A stretch of DNA of 64,000 nt from Akkermansiaceae bacterium UBA2381 (lineage in GTDB: Bacteria; Verrucomicrobiota; Verrucomicrobiia; Verrucomicrobiales; DEV007): NCBI GenBank assembly GCA_002344215.1, contig DDSV01000048.1, positions 1 to 64,000 on the forward strand. The letters run 5' to 3'. A program made the position numbers and the translations under genes. Below the pieces are notes generated by a model. It was not told the DNA's origin and searched no databases. It saw only the letters and a program-made list of their open reading frames with translations. Shown one piece after another: positions 25,602 to 34,975 of the stretch. The first letter of the stretch is position 1, and every line of letters begins with the position of its first letter.

Positions 25602-28600
25602 ATGAACCGGAAATTCACAACATTTCTCCTCTCCTCAGCGAGCTGCCTCACCCTCTCCACGCTGACGGCGGCCGAGGCTCCGCTTACCTTTAACCGGGAC
25701 GTTCGCCCCATCCTCGCGGAGGCCTGTTTCCACTGCCACGGACCCGATTCCGTCACCCGCAAGGCCGACCTTCGGCTCGACACCGAAGCCGGATTTTTCG
25801 GCAAGGACGGGGCGGAAGCCGTCGTGATTCCGGGCAAACCGGAGGAGAGTTCGCTCTACGATCGTCTGATCACGGACGATGTGGACGACCTCATGCCGCC
25901 TCCCGATTCCCACAAGGAACTCAAGCCTGAGCAAATCGAGATCGTGCGCCGCTGGATCGTCGAAGGGGCAAAATGGCAGCCTCACTGGAGTTTTGTGAAG
26001 CCGGAAAAACCCGTCCTTCCCGAAGTCTCAAAGTCCGACCGGGTCAGCAATCCGATCGACCAGTTTATTTTCGCCGGAGTCGATAAAGCGGGACTGACGC
26101 CTGCTCCCGAGGCCGATCGCCGGGCTCTCGTTCGACGCGTTGCCCTGGACCTTACCGGTTTGCCTCCGACGCCGGAGGAAGTGGAGGCTTTCGTCTCCGA
26201 TACCGACCCGAACGCCTACGAAAAACTGATCGATCGTAATCTTGCCTCGCCTCGCTGGGGCGAGCACCGCGGTCGCTACTGGCTCGACGCCGCCCGCTAC
26301 GCCGATACCCACGGGCTTCACTTCGACAATTACCGCGAGATGTGGCTCTACCGCGACTGGGTCATCGGTGCCTTCAACCGCAACCTGCCTTTTGACCAGT
26401 TTACGATCGAACAGATTGCGGGAGATCTCCTTCCGAATCCTACGGAAGAACAACTCATCGCGACCGGCTTCCAGCGTTGCAACATGACGACAAACGAAGG
26501 CGGCACGATCGATGAGGAAAACGTTGCCCTTTATGCGTCTGACAGGGTTCAAACTCTCGGATGGGTATATCTCGGGCTCACCCTCAACTGCTCCCAGTGT
26601 CATGATCACAAGTTCGATCCGCTCTCGCAACGTGACTACTATTCCATGGCCGCCTTTTTCCGGAACACCACGCAGGGCCCCAAGGACGGCAACGTGAAGG
26701 ACAGCGGCCCGATTCTGGTTGTCCCGAACGCTACGGACCGTCCCCGCTGGAGCACCCTCCCCGGCGAGATTGCCGCCGCTTCAACGAAACGCAACGAACG
26801 CCGCAACGCCGCAAAACCGGAATTCGACGCCTGGCTCGCAAAGGCAACGCCCGCCTCACTTGAGGACGGCCTTCCTGACGAGGGTCTCGTCGCCCACTTC
26901 CCTTTGAATGAAGGAAAAGGCAGCGAATTCGCGGCCCGCTTCCCTCTTGATCGCCGCATCAAAACGCCCGACGGACTCGCGTGGGCTCCGGGTGGAAAAT
27001 TCGGCGCTGCCCCGATCTTGAAAAAAGAGACCAATCCCGATCTCGGTGATCTGGGCAACTTCGCCCGGAATGAGCCTTTCAGCATTGCTCTCTGGGTGCG
27101 CTCGCCCAAGGACGGGTTCAACGGTTCCATCGTCGCCCGCATGGATGATCAGGCAAAAAGCCGCGGATGGGACATTCTTCAGGAGAACCGCAATCTCGGC
27201 TTTCACCTCATCGACACCTGGCCCGGCAACGCGCTGAAAGTCGGCACGGTGAAGGCCGCCCTCACACCCGGCAAGTGGCAGCACGTCGCCGTCACCTACG
27301 ATGGAGGAGGCAAGGCAAGCGGGGTGAAAATGTATGTCAACGGAGCCGACGTTCCTTTGCGCGTTCTCAACGACACACTCAAACCCGACGCTGAGACCCG
27401 CAATGCCGTTCCGCTGAGACTGGGACAACGCAGTTCCAGCATGGTCTTTGCCGAGGGCCAGGTCCAGGACCTGCGCATTTTCACGAAGCGGCTGAGTGCC
27501 GCCCAAACCTCGCGCCTCAATCAGATCCCCGCGCTAAATGCCGCCATCGCCGCCGGGGAGAAGCGTAAACCCGAGCAGGTCGAGAGCCTCTTCCAACACT
27601 ACCTTGCCACCCGCGACACCGCCTGGCGTGAACTGGATGGAACCGTTGCAAAACTGGAGGGTGAACGCGACGGGATCAAGGCCCGCAGCCCCGTGACCCA
27701 CATTCAGGAGGAGAAGAAAGACACTCCCGCGATGGCGAACATTCTCATGCGCGGAGCCTACGATCAGGTCGGTGAACAAGTGGCCGCCGCGCCCCCCGAG
27801 GTTCTCCACGATCTACCCGCGGGAGCCCCCGCGAACCGCCTCGGCCTCGCACGGTGGCTCGTCGACCCGGCAAATCCGCTTACCGCGCGCGTGACCGTGA
27901 ACCGCTTCTGGCAGGAGATCTTCGGCACCGGCATCGTCGCCACTCCGGATGACTTCGGGATCATGGGCGCTGCTCCGAGCCATCCCGAACTACTCGACTG
28001 GCTCGCCCTGACATTCATCGAATCAGGGTGGGACACCAAGGCGCTTTTCAAGACCATCCTGATGTCCTCAACCTATCGCCAGGCCGCGTTGACGACTCCG
28101 GAGAAAGCAGAGAAGGATCCGGGCAACCGCCTCCTCAGTCGCGGTCCACGCTTCCGCCTTGATGGAGAGATGATACGCGACGCCGCGCTTGCCGCGAGCG
28201 GGACCCTCTCCCCGACGATGGGCGGTCCCGGAACCAAACCCTACCAGCCCGAGAACGTCTGGGAGACTGTCGGCATGGGCAATGCTAAATACGAACAGGA
28301 CAAAGGTGATAACCTCTACCGCCGCACCGTTTACAACTACTGGAAACGCATGGCTCCGCCCGCCAGCATGGAGCTTTTCAACGCGCCGAACCGGGAAGTC
28401 AGTTGCATCAAGCGGGACCGCACCAATACGCCCCTGCAGGCGCTCGTGACCCTCAATGATCCCCAGTTCATCGAGGCCGCACGACGTCTTGCCGAACTCG
28501 CCCTGAAGAACGGCGGAGGGGATGACGAGAAGATCCTAGACTTCATCGCCCGGCGCGTCCTTTCACGCCCGCTGAAGGAGGCGGAGCTAAACATCATGCA

Positions 28601-28772
28601 ATCGAGCCGGCTCTCAATCCTCTCACATTACCAGAAAGTCCCCGCCGACACGACGGCCCTCCTTGCCATCGGGGAAACACCTCCGGACAAGAACCTCGAC
28701 CCGCCGCTCCTCGCGACCTGGACGATGGTTTGCAATCAGATGATGAATTTGGATGAAGCGCTGAACAAATGA
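25602..28772 (+). CDS. PSD1-type cytochrome/DUF1549/LamG/DUF1553 exported protein
   Basis: The ATG at 25602 gives a signal peptide (FTTFLLSSASCLTLSTLTAAEA); upstream starts at 25569 are less likely. The product is 1056 aa. The order is: haem c motif CFHCH (near residue 42), DUF1549 (about 140-360, with DLTGLPPTPEEV and CSQCHDHKFDPLS, a second CxxCH), LamG/concanavalin-type domain (about 440-620, KWQHVAVTYDG) and DUF1553 (about 730-1040, VNRFWQEIFGTGIV, PSHPELLDWLA). These planctomycete-type secreted proteins are tied to polysaccharide use, but the reaction is unknown. A DUF1501 gene normally follows directly; here an inverted-repeat cassette separates them. Confidence 0.9.
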   Translation: MNRKFTTFLLSSASCLTLSTLTAAEAPLTFNRDVRPILAEACFHCHGPDSVTRKADLRLDTEAGFFGKDGAEAVVIPGKPEESSLYDRLITDDVDDLMPPPDSHKELKPEQIEIVRRWIVEGAKWQPHWSFVKPEKPVLPEVSKSDRVSNPIDQFIFAGVDKAGLTPAPEADRRALVRRVALDLTGLPPTPEEVEAFVSDTDPNAYEKLIDRNLASPRWGEHRGRYWLDAARYADTHGLHFDNYREMWLYRDWVIGAFNRNLPFDQFTIEQIAGDLLPNPTEEQLIATGFQRCNMTTNEGGTIDEENVALYASDRVQTLGWVYLGLTLNCSQCHDHKFDPLSQRDYYSMAAFFRNTTQGPKDGNVKDSGPILVVPNATDRPRWSTLPGEIAAASTKRNERRNAAKPEFDAWLAKATPASLEDGLPDEGLVAHFPLNEGKGSEFAARFPLDRRIKTPDGLAWAPGGKFGAAPILKKETNPDLGDLGNFARNEPFSIALWVRSPKDGFNGSIVARMDDQAKSRGWDILQENRNLGFHLIDTWPGNALKVGTVKAALTPGKWQHVAVTYDGGGKASGVKMYVNGADVPLRVLNDTLKPDAETRNAVPLRLGQRSSSMVFAEGQVQDLRIFTKRLSAAQTSRLNQIPALNAAIAAGEKRKPEQVESLFQHYLATRDTAWRELDGTVAKLEGERDGIKARSPVTHIQEEKKDTPAMANILMRGAYDQVGEQVAAAPPEVLHDLPAGAPANRLGLARWLVDPANPLTARVTVNRFWQEIFGTGIVATPDDFGIMGAAPSHPELLDWLALTFIESGWDTKALFKTILMSSTYRQAALTTPEKAEKDPGNRLLSRGPRFRLDGEMIRDAALAASGTLSPTMGGPGTKPYQPENVWETVGMGNAKYEQDKGDNLYRRTVYNYWKRMAPPASMELFNAPNREVSCIKRDRTNTPLQALVTLNDPQFIEAARRLAELALKNGGGDDEKILDFIARRVLSRPLKEAELNIMQSSRLSILSHYQKVPADTTALLAIGETPPDKNLDPPLLATWTMVCNQMMNLDEALNK

Positions 28773-28776
28773 CAGG

Positions 28777-28807
28777 GTTTCAAGTTTGAAGTTTCAGGTT
28801 TCAAGTT
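28777..28807 (+). repeat. Left 31-bp inverted repeat of IVS-like cassette
   Basis: Identical to the reverse complement of 29222-29252. It begins 4 bp after the upstream gene's stop codon and ends 7 bp before the four-helix-bundle start. Confidence 0.85.
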
Positions 28808-28814
28808 CTTGTGA

Positions 28815-29228
28815 ATGGCAACGATCCGACAGTTCGAGGACATTCTTTCCTGGCAGAAAGCGAGGGACCTCACCCGGGAGATTTACACGGCCACCAGGAA
28901 GGATGAATTCTCAAAGGACTTTGCTCTCAAGGATCAGATTCGGAGAGCGGCCATCTCGATCACTTCGAACATCGCCGAGGGCTTTGAACGCGACGGCTCG
29001 CGAGAGTTCATTCAGTTTCTTTCCCACGCCAAAGGATCCTGTGGAGAAGTCCGCTCCCAACTCTATCTCGCCCTCGATGCGGGATACCTGAAAGAAGACG
29101 AATGGAAAACCCTCCACCAGTCCTGCCTGGAGATTTCACGGCTACTCGACAGCTTCTCGAACTACCTGCGCGACACCGAAATCAAAGGCTCAAAGTTCAA
29201 AAAACTCCCCGCTTCGGAACCAACTTGA
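28815..29228 (+). CDS. Four-helix-bundle protein (23S rRNA intervening-sequence family)
   Basis: This 137-residue all-helical protein contains the family hallmarks WQKARDLTREIY, LKDQIRRAAISITSNIAEGF and FIQFLSHAKGSCGEVRSQLYLA. It belongs to the S23/TIGR02436 family, found both inside 23S rRNA IVSs and free-standing. Related Avd proteins assist diversity-generating retroelements, but no reverse transcriptase gene is nearby. The molecular function of stand-alone members is unknown. Its stop codon lies inside the right inverted repeat. I see no strong ribosome-binding site. Confidence 0.9.
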   Translation: MATIRQFEDILSWQKARDLTREIYTATRKDEFSKDFALKDQIRRAAISITSNIAEGFERDGSREFIQFLSHAKGSCGEVRSQLYLALDAGYLKEDEWKTLHQSCLEISRLLDSFSNYLRDTEIKGSKFKKLPASEPT

Positions 29229-29252
29229 AACCTGAAACTTCAAACTTGAAAC
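29222..29252 (+). repeat. Right 31-bp inverted repeat of IVS-like cassette
   Basis: Exact reverse complement of 28777-28807. It contains the last two codons and the stop of the four-helix-bundle gene and ends 13 bp before the DUF1501 start codon. Confidence 0.85.
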
Positions 29253-29265
29253 TCCCCCATTCCCT

Positions 29266-30726
29266 ATGCTCTCCCAGGACTTTTTTCTAAACCAAACCCG
29301 GCGCCACTTTTTCGCGAAGGGCCGGAACTTGCTCGGAACTGCGGCGCTTGCCTCACTTTCGGGTTCGCAGAAGATCTTCTCCGCCTCGGGCGCAGCCGCT
29401 GAGAGTGTTGGTCCTGTCTCCCATTTCCCGGCAAAGGCGAAACGGGTCATCTACCTCCACATGGTCGGCGGTCCTTCGCAGATGGACCTCTTCGACTACA
29501 AGCCGGAGATGGTGAAGATGTACGACAAGGATCTGCCCGAAAGCATCCGCAAGGGACAGCGCCTCACCACGATGACGAGCGGGCAGTCGCGCTTCCCCAT
29601 CGCCCCGTCAAAATATGAATTCGTCCAGCGCGGCGAGTGCGGCATGTGGATGAACCGCGATCTTCTCCCCTATCTCGGACAGCGCGCCGACGACATCTGC
29701 TGGATGCGCTCGCTCCACACCGAGGCGATCAATCACGAGCCCGCCATCGCGGCCATGCAGACCGGCAATCAGGTCACGGGACGTCCCTGCCTCGGAGCAT
29801 GGGCCTCCTACGGGCTAGGCTCGATGAACGAGAACCTGCCCACCTTCGTTGTCCTCGTCGCCACTCCAACGAACCGCGAACAGGAGCAGGCCATCTCCGC
29901 CCGCCTCTGGTCGAGCGGTTACCTCCCCGGTGAACACGCCGGCGTCTCCTTCCGCAGCAAGGGCGATCCCATCCTCTTCATCAACAATCCTCCCGGAGTG
30001 CCCGACGCGGTTCGCCGGCAGACCATCGACGGGATCAATACGATGAATCAGATGAACTACGAGGCCATCGGTGATCCCGAGACCCGGGTGCGCATCCAGC
30101 AGTATGAGATGGCTTTCCGCATGCAGGCGAGTGTGCCCGAGCTGACCGACATCAAGTCCGAACCCGAACACGTTTACAAACTCTATGGAGAAGCCGCGAA
30201 GACTCCCGGAAGTTTTGCGAACTCCGTTCTGATGGCCCGCCGCCTCGCCGAACGCGGGGTCCGCTTCGTCCAGATCTATCACAACAACTGGGACCACCAC
30301 TCCAACGTCGCCGGCCGCATGCCCGACCAGTGCCGCGACGTCGACCAGCCTTGTGCCGCCCTGATTCAGGATCTCAAACAGCGCGGGATGTTCGAGGACA
30401 CCCTCATCATCTGGGGCGGAGAATTCGGACGCACCATCTACACCCAGGGCAACCTTTCAAAGGAGAACTACGGACGCGACCACCATCCCCGCTGTTTCAC
30501 GATGTGGATGGCGGGCGGCGGATCGAAACCCGGCACCATCTACGGAGAGACCGATGATTTCAGCTACAATATCGTGCAGGACCCGCTTCATATCAGCGAA
30601 TTTCACGCGACTGTTCTGCAGTTGTTAGGATTCAACCACGAGCGCCTCACCTACAAACATCAGGGACTCGACGGGCGATTGACCGGGGTGGAGATGGTGA
30701 AGCCGGTCAAGGCGCTGATGGCTTGA
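29266..30726 (+). CDS. DUF1501 (sulfatase-like) exported protein
   Basis: The protein is 486 aa. An N-terminal Tat-like segment (TRRHFFAKGRNLLGTAALASL) is followed by KRVIYLHMVGGPSQMDLFDYKPE, typical for DUF1501. Metal-site-like residues occur in WDHHSNV and GGEFGRTIYTQG, with DHHPRCFTMWMAGGG late. The fold is related to alkaline phosphatases and sulfatases, but no reaction is established. It is the usual partner of the PSD1-type gene; the cassette at 28777-29252 separates them here. Confidence 0.88.
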   Translation: MLSQDFFLNQTRRHFFAKGRNLLGTAALASLSGSQKIFSASGAAAESVGPVSHFPAKAKRVIYLHMVGGPSQMDLFDYKPEMVKMYDKDLPESIRKGQRLTTMTSGQSRFPIAPSKYEFVQRGECGMWMNRDLLPYLGQRADDICWMRSLHTEAINHEPAIAAMQTGNQVTGRPCLGAWASYGLGSMNENLPTFVVLVATPTNREQEQAISARLWSSGYLPGEHAGVSFRSKGDPILFINNPPGVPDAVRRQTIDGINTMNQMNYEAIGDPETRVRIQQYEMAFRMQASVPELTDIKSEPEHVYKLYGEAAKTPGSFANSVLMARRLAERGVRFVQIYHNNWDHHSNVAGRMPDQCRDVDQPCAALIQDLKQRGMFEDTLIIWGGEFGRTIYTQGNLSKENYGRDHHPRCFTMWMAGGGSKPGTIYGETDDFSYNIVQDPLHISEFHATVLQLLGFNHERLTYKHQGLDGRLTGVEMVKPVKALMA

Positions 30727-30762
30727 GGACGGAATGCTCCTTTTCAAGCCCGCCGCGACGAT

Positions 30763-31455
30763 TCACTCGACCAGTTCAAAAGTCACCTCAACGAAGGCCT
30801 CAAGCGAAACGCGGCCGCCAACACTGTCAGTAGCCATCGCGGCAAAGCTGTTTCTTGTATTGAAACCCACGGGATTAAATCCCCCGCCACCCTCGCCCAT
30901 CTTCAAGGGTCGACCAACCTTTTGCCCGTAGACGGCGGCCATCGCACCGGCTTTCTCCAGAGCGGCGTTCAAGGCCACTTTGCGAAGTTCGTTACGCACT
31001 TCGATCTCGTCCTTTCGCGAAAAGCTCGTCTGATTGACCGCGACTTCGGCGTTTTCGGCGAGGTTGCCATGGACGAGTTCAAGCAGACTGGCGTCGTCCA
31101 GCTCGATCACAAAATCGCGGGCACTGAAGAAGCCCTTCGCGATCCGCTCACCATTGGGTCCGTTCTCGTATTCGCGTCCGAGGGAGTGGTTGGTCAGTTC
31201 AATTTTCTCGGAAGGAACCCCGATCTCCCCGAGTCCTTTCACCACTGAGGCAAACCCCTCCTGGGAGGCGTTACGTGCCGCAGCAAGATCGTCGCGGACC
31301 GAGCGAATCGCGACCGAAATACGAACACGATCCGCCGGAAGACTGCGCTCGGCATTGCCGGTCACGGTGATGGAGCGCGGTTCGGCTGACTTCTCCTGAG
31401 CGTTCGCCAAGGAGAGGGAAGCGAAGGTGAGTAGAGTGAAGAGGGTTCGTTTCAT
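30763..31455 (-). CDS. SIMPL-domain (DUF541) exported protein
   Basis: I start at the ATG at 31455, which opens a signal peptide (MKRTLFTLLTFASLSLANAQ); the product is 230 aa. The frame itself is open to a GTG at 31551 that overlaps the upstream gene's stop, so coupling is possible. SIMPL signatures are ITVTGNAERSLPADRVRISVAI, LTNHSLGREYENGP and ALEKAGAMAAVYGQKVGRPLKM. SIMPL proteins are periplasmic and linked to stress resistance, with no defined reaction. Confidence 0.85.
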   Translation of the reverse strand: MKRTLFTLLTFASLSLANAQEKSAEPRSITVTGNAERSLPADRVRISVAIRSVRDDLAAARNASQEGFASVVKGLGEIGVPSEKIELTNHSLGREYENGPNGERIAKGFFSARDFVIELDDASLLELVHGNLAENAEVAVNQTSFSRKDEIEVRNELRKVALNAALEKAGAMAAVYGQKVGRPLKMGEGGGGFNPVGFNTRNSFAAMATDSVGGRVSLEAFVEVTFELVE

Positions 31456-31547
31456 GAGGTTACCGTATCTGATTACCACGCAAGTGGGGAGTCCGGAGTT
31501 GTAAGAAATTAGTCTGGCTGCGAGGAAAACTCCGTTACGGCTTCTCA

Positions 31548-32978
31548 TCACTCGACTCCCAGTTTTTCTTTTAAGAGTTGGATCCGTTCTGCCACTAGCC
31601 CTGGATGGAACCCGGCGTACTTCACTGCTAATGTCTGGAGAAGCGTCAGTGCCTGGAGTTGTTTGGAGGTCGCTTCCTTCAGTTTTCCGGACCGTTCCAG
31701 TTCATCAGCTTCCCTAAGTCTGAGGAAGGCGGCGTACCAGATGTCTGAGCCATCATCCGGGTTTTTCCCTGAAAACCGGAAGTTCCCGATTTCGACCGTG
31801 CCACCTCCGAATCGAACATCACAACCGGCAAGACTAGCCGTGTAGTCGAGGGCCACACCCAACGGAACGTTAGTGAGCCGAAGGGTGACCGGTATATCAT
31901 CAATCCTGGTCCCGGATCCTCGTGAATAGAAGAGCCGGATTTTCACGCCACGCTGTGACTCGGGCAAGCTCTTATCGTGCTTGATGCCGGCCTCGTTCAA
32001 CCTCTCGATCGCCTCCAGCAGCGGCGTCTCCTTGAACTCAATTGACGGAATAATGATGGTTTTTACTTTCTCGATTGCAGGCATCGGGACCGGACCGGGA
32101 AAGAGCGCCCCTGAGGGTCCTCTCTGCTGATCATCGGGCAGTGCCGTCGTCTCCATGCGGGGGATCGGCCATCCCGCCGCATCAACGACGACAACGGTGA
32201 TGATCCTGGTCCGCCATGAGGTCTCTCCGATTTTCTCCTCGAAGACAACGGAGCCCCCCGAGGGAATCGCCACTTTTGTTTCACCAAAAAGTTCGGGTTC
32301 CGCGCCGGAGCGACCTTGAAAGAGCTTGATGTCCATCTCCACGGTCGAGGCATCGTCCGAAATGACAGGCACGTTCAGAGTCAGTGCATCTCCTATCCAG
32401 GTTTCAGTCGTCTGTCCCGACCGGGCGGCAAGAGTAGCACCTGGTCGAATTCTTCCAAGATCCCCGTCCTGCACCCGGCGAACGAGGGAATCGACCTGCT
32501 CTCCGGTCGTAAAGATACGTGTCATCTTCAGCACCGATTCTACCGGAAAGGGATCTCGCTCTCCTCCCACCACCCGTGTTCCCGAATCGGGATCTGACTT
32601 CGGATCCCCGCCCGTGGAGGTCTCATCTGCAAAAAGAGGACGATGGGTTTCCAGAACCCGGTAAGTCAGGAAAACCTGCACCGCACTCCGCGCACTAACG
32701 AAGGCAAGGAGCCTCTCAAGCCGAAGCAGGGTCTCCGGCTTCGCTCTTACAAAGAGCAGCGAGGTTAGAGGGTCGTAGGCGATGCTATCCTTCTCGCCAA
32801 GGGTGATCCCTTCGGCGATGAGACGCTCGCGAGGATCAATCGGATTCCCCGTCGCCGAATCTTGAAAGAAAGAGGAGGGAACTTGAAATTCTCGAACAAG
32901 GGGAATATCGGCACCCTGCAGTTTAGGAGGAAAAAGCGCGGCAAGGACGGCGAAGACGACTAACGCGCAGACTTTCAT
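31548..32978 (-). CDS. Exported protein with STN/secretin-like C-terminal domain
   Basis: The ATG at 32978 gives a signal peptide (MKVCALVVFAVLAALF ... LQGA); the product is 476 aa. The first half has beta/alpha elements (LTSLLFVRAKPETLLRLERLLAFV) resembling secretin N-domains. Around residues 325-430 an STN-like module appears: IIIPSIEFKETPLLEAIERLNEAG, RLTNVPLGVALDYTASLAG. No secretin pore domain is present, so this looks like a free-standing relative common in verrucomicrobia. It is probably the first gene of a pair with the SIMPL gene. Confidence 0.65.
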   Translation of the reverse strand: MKVCALVVFAVLAALFPPKLQGADIPLVREFQVPSSFFQDSATGNPIDPRERLIAEGITLGEKDSIAYDPLTSLLFVRAKPETLLRLERLLAFVSARSAVQVFLTYRVLETHRPLFADETSTGGDPKSDPDSGTRVVGGERDPFPVESVLKMTRIFTTGEQVDSLVRRVQDGDLGRIRPGATLAARSGQTTETWIGDALTLNVPVISDDASTVEMDIKLFQGRSGAEPELFGETKVAIPSGGSVVFEEKIGETSWRTRIITVVVVDAAGWPIPRMETTALPDDQQRGPSGALFPGPVPMPAIEKVKTIIIPSIEFKETPLLEAIERLNEAGIKHDKSLPESQRGVKIRLFYSRGSGTRIDDIPVTLRLTNVPLGVALDYTASLAGCDVRFGGGTVEIGNFRFSGKNPDDGSDIWYAAFLRLREADELERSGKLKEATSKQLQALTLLQTLAVKYAGFHPGLVAERIQLLKEKLGVE

Positions 32979-33184
32979 CGCGGCAGAGGCTATCGGGCGG
33001 GGATAGAAATGTCGAGAACCAAAAGGAGCGGCGCAACAGGCCGGGGAAGGGTCACGGTCGAGGCCAAAAGAATCGACGGCTTCAAGCTTCATTCGATTTC
33101 AAGATTAAACGGAGTAAAATCATTGAATTTACCACAATCATCCTTCGTCGGAATCCTTGAGCGTTCTGCTCTTGCGCCCGCCCC

Positions 33185-34891
33185 ATGAAACCCGTTCTAC
33201 CCGCCTGTTTGTTCCTCGCCCTGTCGACCTCTCTGCTCCACGCCCAGGACCTCCCGCCACGCGTCGATCTCCGTCAGTGGCAGACTCCGGTGCGCAATCA
33301 GGGTGCCCAGGGGAGTTGCTTCATTCACGCCAATGTCGCGGCGATGGAGGCCGCCTACAAGCGACTGGGATACGGCGATCTCGATCTCTCGGAAGAGTTC
33401 TCCTATTATATGGGACCGGCCTTGTGGCTGAAGACAAAGGCTTACAACGATCAGGGACATCGGACGGGGCAGATGCGTGTCCCTCCCCTGCCGGAGCGCG
33501 AAACCGGTCTGCCCTTTTTCGACTTCGCCCCTCAGAGCGGCCACCTCGACAGCAACCGGGGCAGCTTTCCCGTCCTCAACCTTCCGATTCCGACGGAGCG
33601 CGAGTTTCCGCAGGATGCGAGCCGCTATGATGTTCCCTTTTCGAGGGAGGACCCGCAATGGAATCGCCAGCGTGTCGTAAACAACCACCTCCTCGAATCG
33701 CGCCGGATGCCTCGCTCAGGCCTGACCGCACCCCTCTATTATCAGATCGAAAAAATCACCTTCCTCCCCCGTGAGGACGCGACCCGTGCCGCGGCAATCG
33801 AAGCCGTGCTCGCACGTGGCCTGGAGGTGGTGTGGGATTTCAAAATGCAGGGCGATATCTCGGGGCCGGTCTGGCGTTTTGCAGAACCGAAAAATGATCA
33901 GGGTCCGGGACACCGCATGCTCATCGTCGGCTACGACCGCACCGATCCGTCCAATCCCCATTTCCTCGTGAAAAATAGTTGGGGCATGGAGGACACCTGC
34001 ATCGGCTACGACTTCCTCGCCTACGGCGAATGGGCCTCCTACCTCGAGTCGGTGCGCCCTCCCCGCCCGATGCCTGAGCTTCGTTGGATCGGACGCTGGG
34101 AGGTGGAGTTCGGGCAGATGCCCGGACAACTCGACCTCTATCATGCGCCTTCCCTCTTTCAGCAGTTCTTTGATGCCGACGCGGAGAAAAACGAACGCGG
34201 CGAAGCTCTCGTCGACAGGCGGCTCGGCACTCTCTTTGTCAGGGGAGAGGAAGAAGGTCCGGCCTTCCGCGTAAACGGACAAATGAAGCCCGATGGACTC
34301 GAGCTGTATCTCAATCTTTCGAATCCCGACCTCGCCTTTGACGAACAAAGCGGCGATCGCATCACCCTGCGCGAGACGGCACCCGGCGTGCTTGAGGGTG
34401 TCATGCATCACGCCGGCGGCGCCACTTCACCGGCCCGGGCAAGACTGATCAAAGTGGGAAGCGGCAATCCGGTACAATCGGCTCCGAACGTGACCGAAAA
34501 GAACGATCCCGCAGAGGGCCCGATGGTAAAAGCCCCGTCGGGTTCTGATGCCGGGCTTGCCTCGCGTTTCGAACTCGTCCGCGAGCGCGTCGCGAAGGAG
34601 CACCCCATCGGTGCCGCCCTCTCCGCGCCACAGCCCTGTGCCGACGGCCGCGGTTGGCATCAGCCTTTTGAAAACGGCGATCTCTACCAGGCTCCCGGAA
34701 GTGAGCCGGTGGCGATCTACGGAGACATCCGTGCTCTATGGCTCAACGAGGGCGCCGAACGGGGACGTCTCGGATATCCGGTGACCGACGAACTCGACGG
34801 AGGTCACGGACGCCGTCTCAGCAAGTTTGAGAACGGCTTGGTCTGGTGGCACCCGGAGCGCGGGCCCCGGGTCGAAATGGCGACACCGTGA
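33185..34891 (+). CDS. Exported papain-like (C1A) cysteine protease with LGFP-like tail
   Basis: The protein is 568 aa with a signal peptide ending LLHAQ. The protease core shows oxyanion Gln39 and catalytic Cys45 (NQGAQGSC), with the usual second Cys replaced by Gln and Trp by Phe. His243 is in GHRMLIVGYD and Asn264 in VKNSWG, so the triad is complete. There is no long pro-region between signal and core. The region around 480-560 contains LGFP-like repeats (GAALSAPQPCADGRGWHQPFENGDLYQAPG, GYPVTDELDGGHGRRLSKFENGLVWWHPERG), usually cell-wall associated. A large beta-rich stretch of about 210 residues separates the two parts. Confidence 0.85.
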   Translation: MKPVLPACLFLALSTSLLHAQDLPPRVDLRQWQTPVRNQGAQGSCFIHANVAAMEAAYKRLGYGDLDLSEEFSYYMGPALWLKTKAYNDQGHRTGQMRVPPLPERETGLPFFDFAPQSGHLDSNRGSFPVLNLPIPTEREFPQDASRYDVPFSREDPQWNRQRVVNNHLLESRRMPRSGLTAPLYYQIEKITFLPREDATRAAAIEAVLARGLEVVWDFKMQGDISGPVWRFAEPKNDQGPGHRMLIVGYDRTDPSNPHFLVKNSWGMEDTCIGYDFLAYGEWASYLESVRPPRPMPELRWIGRWEVEFGQMPGQLDLYHAPSLFQQFFDADAEKNERGEALVDRRLGTLFVRGEEEGPAFRVNGQMKPDGLELYLNLSNPDLAFDEQSGDRITLRETAPGVLEGVMHHAGGATSPARARLIKVGSGNPVQSAPNVTEKNDPAEGPMVKAPSGSDAGLASRFELVRERVAKEHPIGAALSAPQPCADGRGWHQPFENGDLYQAPGSEPVAIYGDIRALWLNEGAERGRLGYPVTDELDGGHGRRLSKFENGLVWWHPERGPRVEMATP

Positions 34892-34975
34892 GAAGCGACC
34901 CCGGCTTCACGCTCCTCGCGCTGACCTGACAAAGGCACTGCGCGGGAAGCGTGGGAAAAGCTGAGGCGAAATGAA

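Larger units (their letters stand above)
28777..29252 (+). mobile_element. IVS-like cassette bounded by perfect 31-bp inverted repeats
   Basis: The left arm 28777-28807 and right arm 29222-29252 are exact reverse complements over 31 bp (GTTTCAAGTTTGAAGTTTCA... in the left arm). Each arm contains three GTTTCA repeats. They enclose the four-helix-bundle gene and little else. The architecture equals that of the 23S rRNA intervening sequences of Leptospira and Coxiella: terminal inverted repeats around an S23-type frame. Here it lies between two protein genes. A read-through transcript would form a long perfect stem. Confidence 0.75.

Noticed and set aside
28777..29252. Diversity-generating retroelement with Avd
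   Set aside because: The four-helix-bundle protein resembles Avd, but there is no reverse transcriptase, template repeat or variable repeat nearby.
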